This document shows positions 1 through 6,220 of a stretch of DNA of 9,561 nt, one piece after another; position 1 is the first letter of the stretch, and each line of letters opens with the position of its first letter. The stretch comes from Candidatus Poribacteria bacterium (GTDB taxonomy: Bacteria > Poribacteria > WGA-4E > UBA9662), in assembly GCA_002699335.1 (NCBI GenBank), contig PACG01000172.1:1-9561 (forward strand), given 5' to 3'. A program made the position numbers and the translations under genes. The notes beneath the pieces are model-generated. The model had not been told where the DNA came from, searched no databases, and was given only the letters and a program-made list of their open reading frames with translations.

Positions 1-2
1 TA

Positions 3-80
3 CTACCGGAGGTCCCCAGTAAGCCAGAACGCCCTATTTATGGAAGGGGAAACAGGGGCGAAGAGGAGAAAGACATATAA
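3..80 (+). CDS. C-terminal tail of an unidentified upstream gene (5' end outside window)
   Basis: The frame is open from the window edge for 25 codons and ends with TAA at 78-80. That stop shares its last base with the ATG at 80-82 (TAATG), an arrangement typical of translationally coupled operon genes. The visible tail is charged and rich in Pro, Arg and Glu (it ends GEEEKDI) and has no recognisable motif. The next ORF begins like a LivG-type ABC ATPase, and LivG genes often follow a permease gene such as livM. A permease tail is therefore a reasonable guess, but it is inferred from position only. Confidence 0.4.
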   Translation, partial: LPEVPSKPERPIYGRGNRGEEEKDI

Positions 81-289
81 TGGATACATCCCCCGCCTTG
101 CGCGTATCAAATCTAGCGAAGGATTTCGGCGGTTTAAAGGCTGTAGACCAGATTTTGTTCGAGGTTGAAGAAGGAGAGTTGGGGATACGTTCAGGTAGAG
201 GATTTTATGAGTGGACACCGGAGTCTGGGGAAGATTTGAGGGCTCGTGTGGCCAAGGCATTGATCGAGATTGGAAAGTGGGATCAATAG
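80..289 (+). pseudogene. Chimeric ORF: LivG-like ABC ATPase N-terminus joined to 3-hydroxyacyl-CoA dehydrogenase C-terminus
   Basis: This 69-residue ORF has a plausible ribosome site (AGGAG at 64-68, 11 nt before the ATG) and overlaps the upstream stop. Residues 6-34 read like the first strands of a branched-chain amino-acid ABC ATPase (LRVSNLAKDFGG, KAVD, EVEEGEL). The sequence that should follow, the Walker A loop GxxGxGK[ST], is absent. Residues 34-69 instead read like the C-terminal end of a 3-hydroxyacyl-CoA dehydrogenase (LGIRSGRGFYEW, then a charged helix ending in IGKWDQ). The switch falls near nt 176-185. Neither half can be functional: there is no nucleotide-binding site and no NAD or catalytic domain. 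The simplest reading is a large deletion or rearrangement that fused the start of one gene to the end of another; an assembly join would look the same. The family calls rest on remembered family consensus. Confidence 0.7.
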
Positions 290-339
290 GATCTGGTGTA
301 GAGCTTTCGTCCGATATTTTTGAAACGACTACAGGCTAG

Positions 340-734
340 ACAATCATTAAGGTAACTATTAATAAGACCAACTGGCCGAAATCTGTTACCACCAAAATAT
401 CACTTTTTGATGGCCTGGAATGGGAAGAAGCAGACTTCTTTAGCGATAATAATATTGCAGTATCTGACATGCCAGAATCTGGCGGTAAATTCTGTCTACT
501 TGGGATGGACTAGTAGCCTTTGGTGGTCAAAAATGGAACCCTGAGTTTGATACAGATGACTCTCTCTACTCGACAGCCCCACCACCAATACAGTACTTTC
601 GACCTCAAACGGCATGATTCTCCTCGGCGCTAGTAAGCACTAATAAAGGGCTGTTTCAGTCTAATCCTAATTTGAACCTACTTTCCGACTTGGATTTGGG
701 TAAAGTCAATGTTAATGTAACTCCTCACCCCTGA
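340..734 (+). pseudogene. Decayed coding remnant, product unrecognised
   Basis: Four open pieces follow one another in different frames. They run 343-513 (contains FDGLEWEEADFF and ends CLLGMD), 510-about 560 (LVAFGGQKWNPEFDTDD), about 563-643 (SPTTNTVLSTSNGMILLGAS) and 651-734 (SNPNLNLLSDLDLG, ending at TGA). Piece-to-piece continuity needs single-base indels, one of them inside the TCTCTC run at 561-566, and stops TAG (511-513) and TAATAA (641-646) lie between pieces. The peptide pieces look protein-like (aromatic and acidic clusters, Gly turns), but I do not recognise a family. There is no clear start codon or ribosome site. It could be chance open frames; the plus strand reads more coherently than the minus strand here. 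Nothing else is seen between 290 and 826 apart from a weak 5-bp stem at 783-799 just past the DUF4846 stop. Confidence 0.3.
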
Positions 735-826
735 GAAAAAACACAAAAAAGACTTGACAGTTTTTTTAGAACAAAAATTAACTCAGGCCTGCCACCTGAA
801 AATCGACTCAGTGTCCGCTGGATGCC

Positions 827-1689
827 TTAGTTCCGATCATTTTTCGGAGCAAAGCATTTCAAATCGAACTTCTCAAAAACCCATTCTGGTGTACACAGCG
901 TATCATCCGACGATAACTTATACCAGGGGGACACACTGGCGTCAGTTGGGTTTTTCATGATGTGGACATCCTGCGCAGGCATGTAGCTGTGAGCCAGAAG
1001 GAAAACCCTCTCGCCAGTGCAATCGTTCTCGGGATGTCTCGAACGACAACAGCATGGCCGGAAAATCGTCCTTTATGAATACATCACCAATTTGCATGTA
1101 ACTCGCGCCCTTTCTGACCTTTAGCTCCCGACTCAACGAATGGCTTCCCACATAAACAAACACAGTTCTCAGGTATTGTCTGAAATTGGAGTAAGATATA
1201 TCCTTGTTAGCTTGCTTCGCCCATGTAACCCTCCTTCCCTTCACAATAGGTCGGTATCCTGATACCCATCTGGTGAAGGACACCTTATCTCCATTCGTGA
1301 AGTTGAAATGTATAGCGGTAAAATCCTTTCTGGAGTATAGGTGCTCCGCTCTCAGTCGAATGATTGCGTCGGCACATTGCTGAAGATCCTTAGTCCCCGT
1401 ATCTATTATATCAATAACAGTAACGTGTTCCCCTTGGTTCGCCTTCGGCTTGCCATCGTGTAAGAGAACAGGCGCGGACCTCTTTTCAGGGAAGATGCCG
1501 CAGCCAACCGGCGAATGTTCCTGATTCCATTTCGGTCCTTCGGAATCCTGCAGGAGGCTCAATCTGCGATGCGACGCATCGCAGATTGAGCCTCATTCGT
1601 TTGCCACGGATAGCTGCTGTTGCCCGTAGCTAGGCAGGGGAAGGCAGGACAAACATCATGGCTGATAATATTGTGCATTTAACTGTCAT
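827..1689 (-). pseudogene. DUF4846 family secreted protein, frameshifted several times
   Basis: A lipoprotein- or export-type gene of about 287 codons, close to the usual DUF4846 length. It starts at ATG 1689-1687, preceded by GAGGAAG, and ends at TAA 829-827. The N-terminus is a signal peptide (MTVKCTILSAMMFVLPSP). Family landmarks appear in order, but in changing frames: YPWQTNEAQ and RRI; EPPAGF, GWLRHLP; PVLLHDGKPKANQ, DLQQCADAIIRLRAEHL, IHFNFTNGD, GDVFI; GHAVVVRD; LAHSYMPAQDVHIMKNP, SPWY and TPEW. Five disruptions are needed: about 1637-1640 (run of four G), the palindrome at 1554-1594, about 1465-1487, about 1058-1061 and about 1000-1006. Most look like single-base losses. The function of DUF4846 is unknown to me beyond being a secreted domain of many environmental bacteria. 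Several indels in homopolymers leave sequencing error open, but five in one gene, with intact neighbours, favours a real pseudogene. Confidence 0.8.
1554..1594. repeat. Perfect 41-nt palindrome (20-bp arms, 1-nt centre)
   Basis: The left arm 1554-1573 (GAGGCTCAATCTGCGATGCG) is the exact reverse complement of the right arm 1575-1594, around the single base A1574. The bases just outside (G1553, A1595) do not pair, so the symmetry ends sharply. It lies inside the DUF4846 coding region rather than between genes. On the coding (minus) strand the sequence before the centre reads in the family frame to RRI, and the family frame resumes at EPPAGF immediately after an extra GCAGATT. It is not placed as a terminator (there is no T-run). 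It could also be a cloning linker or an amplification snap-back junction; I do not recognise it as a standard adapter. Confidence 0.95.
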
Positions 1690-1829
1690 CGCTTCCTCTT
1701 CGCTGAACATAGCAATTACCCACGGGTGAGTCCGCTTTCAGACCTAGAGTCCGCAACCCAGCCCGGCGAGGCAATAATCGAACTCGCCAAATCACCGTCG
1801 ATGGTCGTCAAGTGTATTGTTTCAACCAA

Positions 1830-2759
1830 CTATGTTGGGCCACTTAACCCTTCCCACTCGAGCCAAGGGTCACTCAGCACAGCAGTCATGTGCTGCATCT
1901 CGCTGGTGTGGTGCTCGCCGGGCCTGTACTCCGTGTGGCGATGATGCTTGACACGGAAGAAGACCATTTTGCGCAGCTCCTTCCCTGCGTGGCGGCTCTC
2001 GCCGTGGCAGGCTAGGTAGTGTGCCAACACTGCATCACCCGTCCGCATCAGCTGCTGCGTGCCCGACGGCCACCAACCTCCATTCGCCGGGCTGCCGACG
2101 TACTGCGGCGAGTCGCCCATAGCTCGGGTGGGAGGAGGGATCATGCGTGCCCGGACCTCCGGCCATTGCCCCCGCGAAGCATTGCTGCCTTGTTCGCGGT
2201 GCCAAGGTTCTAGCGGCCAGTCCAAGCCACCTGGGCCGAGAGGCCCGCCTGCGGCCGCCTGCTGCGCAAAAAAAACGGCATTGGCGATGTGAGATCCGCG
2301 CAGCACGGCGAAGTTTCCGCAGTCCGGCTCGGTCTGATCGTTCAAGGCCACGCCGACGAGGCAGGAGAAGCTCATAATCGGAGCCTCGCGGTCGGGGTCG
2401 TCCTTGTGCGGCCCCGGATGGATCGCAATGCCGTCCACATGCCCATTCCAGTCCGAGGGGGACGGCGTCGGCCGTCCCATGTAGATGTCGAGTTGCTCCA
2501 GCGGTGTGGGGTGGCGCACAGCAATCTGCGCGCTCGTAACCGGCAGGGGCTCCCCACCGAGCAGCTCCTGGAACAAGGCGCACAGCGGCGAGCCATGGTA
2601 CAATGCCTGTACCGGCTCCGAAGCCCCAACTTTCTCTGACTCTATCGCCGTCGCCGCCGCACGGCACAGCTCTTGGGGAACCACTTTTGGGAGGATGACC
2701 ACGCCGTCCTCGACAAATGTGCGGCGTTTGGCCGGCGTCATAATAAGAGAGGATCGCAT
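1830..2759 (-). CDS. Phytanoyl-CoA dioxygenase (PhyH) family Fe(II)/2-oxoglutarate oxygenase, GC-rich copy
   Basis: An intact 309-residue protein of the double-stranded beta-helix oxygenase family, which couples 2-oxoglutarate decarboxylation to hydroxylation of an unknown substrate; cytoplasmic, no signal peptide. The N-terminal helix segment (RRTFVEDGVVILPKVVP) is typical of PhyH proteins. The iron triad is probably H107 and D109 (GHVDG) with H252 (LACHGESRH), and R264 is placed to hold 2-oxoglutarate. The gap between D109 and H252 is long because of a Trp- and Pro-rich insert at about 180-235. The start is ATG 2759 with AGGAGA 5 nt upstream; Met7 is a weaker alternative. Base composition is strikingly different: the 60 bases from 2041 are about 72% G+C, against about 37% in the 60 bases from 5221. 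This high G+C also produces long spurious open frames on both strands. The composition suggests acquisition from a GC-rich donor. Its 5' end overlaps a truncated signal-peptide ORF. Confidence 0.9.
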   Translation of the reverse strand: MRSSLIMTPAKRRTFVEDGVVILPKVVPQELCRAAATAIESEKVGASEPVQALYHGSPLCALFQELLGGEPLPVTSAQIAVRHPTPLEQLDIYMGRPTPSPSDWNGHVDGIAIHPGPHKDDPDREAPIMSFSCLVGVALNDQTEPDCGNFAVLRGSHIANAVFFAQQAAAGGPLGPGGLDWPLEPWHREQGSNASRGQWPEVRARMIPPPTRAMGDSPQYVGSPANGGWWPSGTQQLMRTGDAVLAHYLACHGESRHAGKELRKMVFFRVKHHRHTEYRPGEHHTSEMQHMTAVLSDPWLEWEGLSGPT

Positions 2760-2875
2760 CTATATCTCCTTGTATATAGGGTAGTCGTAATGCCCACTAG
2801 CAAAGCCCACTTCTCTGCTTTGAGAGAAATACCTGCCAGCATGGCCAAAAGAAATAAGGTCAGCAAGCGCCTCAT
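2738..2875 (-). pseudogene. Signal peptide plus start of a caspase-like (peptidase C14) protein, truncated
   Basis: A 45-codon frame begins at ATG 2875, 8 nt after the stop of the FlgD-module gene, and ends at TGA 2740-2738 inside the dioxygenase gene. Residues 1-20 are a clear export signal (MRRLLTLFLLAMLAGISLKA: Arg-Arg, a Leu-rich core, likely cleavage after Ala20). The mature start EKWALLVGI matches the first beta-strand at which secreted caspase-like domains commonly begin ('KWALLVGI' followed by N/D-x-Y). After about residue 30 the resemblance ends and the frame runs into the ribosome site of the GC-rich dioxygenase, so the His/Cys catalytic core is absent. The likely story is a secreted protease gene interrupted by arrival of the dioxygenase. 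The C14 assignment rests on about nine residues and is tentative; the signal peptide is the firmer part. Confidence 0.4.
2765..2770 (-). promoter_or_regulatory. Ribosome binding site of the GC-rich dioxygenase
   Basis: AGGAGA on the minus strand, 5 nt before ATG 2759. It fixes Met1 rather than Met7 as the start, and it lies inside the preceding truncated reading frame. Confidence 0.6.
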
Positions 2876-2883
2876 GCAACTTT

Positions 2884-3801
2884 CTACTTCAAGATCACCA
2901 GCTTCCGCATTTGGGTATATCTTTCAGCTTGAACTTGGCAGAAGTAGGCGCCACTGGCCACAGTCTCTCCCTCCTCTGTTTTACCATCCCAGTAGGCTGC
3001 CCGATCAACTGAAGTGTAACGATCAGCCAAGGTGTATCCCAGATCTAACTGTCTGATTCTGACTACCAACCATATCGTAAATGATAACGGATACTTCCGA
3101 ATCCTTGGCCAGCTCAAAAAGTATCCAGATTTCGGGGTTGAATGGGTTGGGGTAGTTCTGCAGCAGACGGGTCTGTTCAGGTAAAAATAATTCAGGAGTA
3201 ATATGGAGTTGAGTAAAGGCGGGGCTTAGGTCTTCCTCGGTGACTTGGTAGCGAAGTCGTTTTCGACCGACGGTGATTTCTATCCGGTCCCCTAATCCGA
3301 TCACCGGTTGACGATCTTGATCGACGGCCACAATGGTGTATTGATCCCCATGCCGTTGGCCGATCCAACCACAGTTCCGATTGATGGCCAAAATATTGTC
3401 TTGGGCCGAGATCCGGGCGTCCAACTGTCCAACCATAGCAAAAGCCCAATTCAGCTCTGGGTTGCTAGTATGGGTTGAACTGACATTATCCCAGAGCGTG
3501 CCGGTGAATGTGACCTCTTGTGTCTCCATTACATTACCCACTACAGTCAGCCTCCGTCGATCTTGAAGTTAGAGGCTTCAAATGCCTGTGGAACAAAGAA
3601 CTCAAGCTGTTGACTGGCTGCATCAAAACGAAAAATAATGGTAGCCTTGATCTTTTGAGCCAATGCTTTGGCTGTTAGCAGTGTTGGTGGTTTTAACGGA
3701 ATGGCAATGTTGTTTAAGCCAGCCAGAAGCTTGATCTTAAAATCACCGATGGCAATTTGTCCAAATCCATGCTTCGCTCGGTGTTGAACCCGACCACTCG
3801 T
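2884..3801 (-). pseudogene. Secreted/surface protein with FlgD-like (T9SS-type) C-terminal module, frameshifted and lacking its N-terminus
   Basis: Three consecutive pieces make one protein. Piece 1 (about 3801-3550) contains IAIGDFKIKLLAGLNNIAIP, KALAQKIKATIIFRFD and FKIDGG, then stops. Piece 2 (about 3546-3060) contains METQEVTFTGTLWDN, LNWAF and the hallmark NYPNPFNPE with VSVIIYDMVG. Piece 3 (about 3062-2884) completes the module with RQLDLGYTLADRY, YWDGKTEEGETVASGAYF and the ending RKLVILK. The family is the FlgD Ig-like/T9SS type A sorting domain that ends many exported proteins in Poribacteria-like genomes; the preceding 'LNNIAIPLKP' unit often accompanies it. Frameshifts lie near 3543-3552 and 3050-3070. 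No N-terminal export signal remains: the first piece starts directly after, and in the same frame as, the TAA of the upstream dioxygenase. Both breaks could be single-base indels. Confidence 0.75.
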
Positions 3802-4602
3802 TTACTTCGGCCCAGCGTTAGAAAACAACTCTTGTTCCTTCTGACGATTACGATTGCCTCGCACCATTAAGCCTGGGCGACCGATGCTTTGTCCGCTAGT
3901 TTGCTCATTTTCTGGATGCCGATAGCCGAAACGCACAATACGCCTGTTGACGTCGGTTTGGTTGATGTGTGAGCCGTGAATGGTATGCAAATTAAAGCAA
4001 ACAACATCCCCTCGTTCCGCAGGAACTGGAACAGTATCTGCTAAGAGGTATTGGTCGGTCGGCAAATGCGGTGTGCAATCGGTACCGTCAGGATTTTGCG
4101 TAATATGGTTTAATGCCCCGTTCTGATGCGAACCGTCCAAAAATCGAATTTCCCCGTTTTGGTGGCAGGTATCGTCGAGATGGACTAACACATCAATATA
4201 GCGGTTGTCTTGATGTTTGTAGAAAGCCCAGTCTTGGTGCATAGGGAACGGGTGGCCAGTTTCTGGTGGTTTGACGTGCATGGTCGAGTGATGTAGTTCC
4301 ACTTCTGGGCCAAGCAAGGCGGCCATAGCATCACACAAACCATCATTTGTCACCCCCTTCATCCATGATTCGGAATAGAAGTAGAGGTCATGCATGGCAA
4401 TCAATTTCGATTTTTTCTCTGTCTCCTTATCCATATAGGTCTTTCTCCACGGTCCAGACCAGCCCGGTGTCTTATGTGCCCAGACATCGATCATCCAATC
4501 TAAATCAGTCGTCATCTGATCGATCTCTTCCTCGGTAAAGACTTGTGGGATACGCAAGTAGCCGTGTTGCCAAAAAAAATCAACTCGTTCTGACGTAATC
4601 AC
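3802..4602 (-). CDS. Phytanoyl-CoA dioxygenase (PhyH) family Fe(II)/2-oxoglutarate oxygenase
   Basis: An intact oxygenase of 266 residues from the preferred start GTG 4602, which has AGGGAG 6 nt upstream. The longer frame from GTG 4617 adds five residues with no ribosome site. Numbering below is from the longer frame. The N-terminus VDFFWQHGYLRIPQVFTEEEID is the usual PhyH entry. The iron ligands are H127 and D129 (MHQDW) and H214 (TIHGSHIN), with R226 (NRRIVRFGYR) for 2-oxoglutarate. The segment between, VLVHLDD, NGEIRFLDGSHQNG, is the classic core of this family. The C-terminus (GQSIGRPGLMVRGN) matches the usual family ending, so the protein seems complete. The substrate is unknown. It is followed immediately, in frame after TAA, by the decayed FlgD-module gene. 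Base composition resembles the rest of the window, unlike the GC-rich copy. Confidence 0.92.
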   Translation of the reverse strand: MITSERVDFFWQHGYLRIPQVFTEEEIDQMTTDLDWMIDVWAHKTPGWSGPWRKTYMDKETEKKSKLIAMHDLYFYSESWMKGVTNDGLCDAMAALLGPEVELHHSTMHVKPPETGHPFPMHQDWAFYKHQDNRYIDVLVHLDDTCHQNGEIRFLDGSHQNGALNHITQNPDGTDCTPHLPTDQYLLADTVPVPAERGDVVCFNLHTIHGSHINQTDVNRRIVRFGYRHPENEQTSGQSIGRPGLMVRGNRNRQKEQELFSNAGPK

Positions 4603-4608
4603 TATTTT

Positions 4609-4614
4609 CTCCCT
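4609..4614 (-). promoter_or_regulatory. Ribosome binding site choosing GTG 4602
   Basis: AGGGAG on the minus strand, 6 nt before GTG 4602. It lies downstream of the alternative GTG at 4617, which has no such site, so the shorter protein start is preferred. Confidence 0.6.
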
Positions 4615-4640
4615 CACTTACGGTTTTAGTCTATCTCAAT

Positions 4641-4670
4641 TTATCAGTTACACAATTTTGCTATCTTCAA
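4641..4670 (-). promoter_or_regulatory. Weak sigma70-like promoter candidate before the second dioxygenase
   Basis: On the minus strand TTGAAG (4670-4665) and TGATAA (4646-4641) are separated by 18 nt, about 40 nt before the chosen GTG. Both boxes are imperfect and the region is AT-rich, so a chance match is possible. The rest of 4618-4836 also carries a short minus-strand open frame, ending at TAA 4679-4677 with the tail CTYCEQSLT, which I cannot identify. Confidence 0.15.
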
Positions 4671-4790
4671 ACTGTCTTAAGTTAGTGACTGTTCACAGTA
4701 GGTACAGGAGCCATTGGCTTGAATTTCAGCTGGTACATAGGTCTTTACTAACGTAATTGCAGTTCTCAGTTTGGCAAATTCACCTCTCAA

Positions 4791-4828
4791 GAGAAATAGA
4801 AACTGAAACCTATCAGTTCCTATTTCTC
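4791..4828 (-). terminator. Stem-loop just after the secreted jelly-roll gene
   Basis: Arms 4791-4806 and 4813-4828 pair over 16 bp with one mismatch and a 6-nt loop (AACCTA), beginning 8 nt past the stop codon of the gene at 4837-5592. The position suits a transcription terminator or mRNA 3'-end stabiliser. The T-run expected of a strong intrinsic terminator is poor (TTTCTC within the arm only). Confidence 0.4.
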
Positions 4829-4836
4829 CAACTTTG

Positions 4837-5592
4837 CTATTCGTTGATTCGTCGGATCTGAGCCCAAGTTGTAGTCAATTTGTTCCTTATCTCTACATCT
4901 TTGAAATCCACATAGACAATGATGTTGTCCGCAAAACCGTAACACATTACCTGAACGGTTCCGCTATCTAATTTGGTGCCTTTAACCTCTTCCTCAATCA
5001 GCGGATCAATCTTAGCGAAATCAGTTTCGTCCGTGGCTTCTTTAATCTTAAACACATGATGATCGCCTTTAACATCAACTTGGGCTGTATACCAGACATT
5101 TTCCTTGGTTGGATGTTGGATTTCTTTGACGGCCCCAGTCCACTCCGCTTTTTCCCGGGTGTACACACCAACAATACCTTTATTCCATCGACGCACATTA
5201 TAATGCATCATATTATCGTAATCTCTAGCTCGATAATTGAAGGCAAATAATTTGGTTGGATCATCAACCATGAAATCACCTTCAAAAGTATAGTCGGTCC
5301 ATTTGAGGTAGGATTGATCTTTGGGGGCCCAAGCTCCTTCAGGTAAACCTCCCACCCATTTGGGGCTGTTAACAAAAATGACTTTATTGCTGGGATCCAG
5401 AGGATCTTGAACCACTTTAGAACCTTTCCCTGGGGCACCACCAGCCAATTCCCAGAGTGAGGCTTCTTTGCCTACCGTGTCACCTTCAAAATCGTCCGAA
5501 AAAAGAGTGCCGCCAGCCCAAGCTATTCCTAGAGAGAAGCAACTGAACAACAAAAAAATATTGAATAGAGGGTTTGCAATTCTGATCATCAT
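4837..5592 (-). CDS. Exported concanavalin-like/LamG-type jelly-roll protein
   Basis: An intact 251-residue protein with a signal peptide (residues 1-26, hydrophobic FNIFLLFSCFSLGIAWA, cleavage likely after Ala26). The mature start GGTLFSDDFEGDTVG followed by SLWELAGG is the usual opening of DUF1080/LamG-type beta-sandwich domains. Later strands include YTFEGDFMVDD, KLFAFNYRARDYDNMMHYNV, WYTAQVDVKGDHHVFKI and DNIIVYVDFKDVEIRN, and the end KLTTTWAQIRR resembles tails of such proteins in Poribacteria-like genomes. It is expected to act outside the cytoplasm, binding or processing glycans; I see no catalytic residues that would settle this. Start: ATG 5592 or the adjacent ATG 5589, with GGAG 13 nt upstream of the first. 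It stands alone between two dioxygenases, with about 160 nt of AT-rich DNA upstream (5593-5754) that shows no convincing promoter. A stem-loop follows the stop. Confidence 0.8.
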   Translation of the reverse strand: MMIRIANPLFNIFLLFSCFSLGIAWAGGTLFSDDFEGDTVGKEASLWELAGGAPGKGSKVVQDPLDPSNKVIFVNSPKWVGGLPEGAWAPKDQSYLKWTDYTFEGDFMVDDPTKLFAFNYRARDYDNMMHYNVRRWNKGIVGVYTREKAEWTGAVKEIQHPTKENVWYTAQVDVKGDHHVFKIKEATDETDFAKIDPLIEEEVKGTKLDSGTVQVMCYGFADNIIVYVDFKDVEIRNKLTTTWAQIRRINE

Positions 5593-5754
5593 TGGATTTT
5601 TTCTCCATTAAACTAGCAGATTAGAATGTTTTGGCCATAATCAGCCAACTCAAATAAAGCGGCTACCACTTTATCATATCCCTAAAAGCCAGGTCAATTT
5701 TTTCAAAACTTAATTTTATTCTGTTAAATTCAGCGAAAAGCAAATAAATTGCTG

Positions 5755-6147
5755 TTAGAATTCCACTTGTTTACCTTCAGGCCAATGAAGGTATTGTTTC
5801 TCACTCGGACATAAAAATTTCTGTTTTTCTCGATAGAGATGGAAGGTTGATTGCCAAATAATGTTGGAAGGGAAATGCCTGACCGACAGTCTGCCCATCA
5901 GTAAGACTGCCTTAATCGCACGCACTAATAAAGCGGATAACAGCCTACCCAGATAGGAAAATGGAAGTTAAGTTTAGAATAGGGGAAAGGGTGGAAAAAA
6001 GACGTGTTGGGAAACTTGATAACCCCCACCAGTCAACATACCTCGTACGGGATTAATGCCTGCCAAGTGGATAGATATCGGATAATAGCGTACCAGGCCT
6101 ATAGGCTGAGGAGGACCGACAAAACTTAGACTATTATCTTTTTTCAT
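5755..6147 (-). pseudogene. Unidentified reading frame with two adjacent internal stops
   Basis: From ATG 6147 a single frame runs 57 codons (MKKDNSLSFVGPPQPIG, HLAGINPVRGMLTGGGYQVS), hits TAA at 5976-5974, reads one Thr codon, hits a second TAA at 5970-5968, then stays open for 67 more codons to TAA 5757-5755 (RLLSALLVRAIKAVLLMGRL, PSEKQYLHWPEGKQVEF). No ribosome site precedes ATG 6147. The second half also holds an internal ATG at 5898. Staying in one frame over about 130 codons in moderately AT-rich DNA hints at a former gene, but I recognise no family and two independent chance frames cannot be excluded. If it is not a gene, 5593-6220 is a 628-nt stretch with nothing else that I can support. 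Confidence 0.3.
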
Positions 6148-6220
6148 CCTGCAGCAAAGGGGTTAAGGCCACCTATATATTTCCACAGTGATTGACCCTT
6201 TGATTCTCTAGTGTAGTGAT

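Noticed and set aside
3..260. Minus-strand 85-codon open frame at the left edge
   Set aside because: It is antisense to the ABC/dehydrogenase chimera, has no motif, and is compositionally odd (Pro/Arg/Leu-rich).
754..960. Plus-strand 68-codon open frame
   Set aside because: It is antisense to the C-terminal part of the DUF4846 remnant, whose minus-strand reading (MPAQDVHIMKNP, SPWY, TPEW) matches the family.
1554..1594. Reading the palindrome as an intrinsic terminator or a CRISPR-like repeat
   Set aside because: It sits inside a coding region, has no T-run, and occurs once in the window with no spacer-repeat pattern.
1659..1944. Plus-strand short ORFs (MADNIVHL... and the GTG frame from 1726)
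   Set aside because: The first is antisense to the DUF4846 signal peptide and the second runs into the antisense of the first dioxygenase. Neither shows a family motif.
2035..2667. 210-codon minus-strand and several plus-strand open frames overlapping the first dioxygenase
   Set aside because: Very high G+C removes stop codons from all frames here. Only the 309-residue frame has family motifs and a ribosome site.
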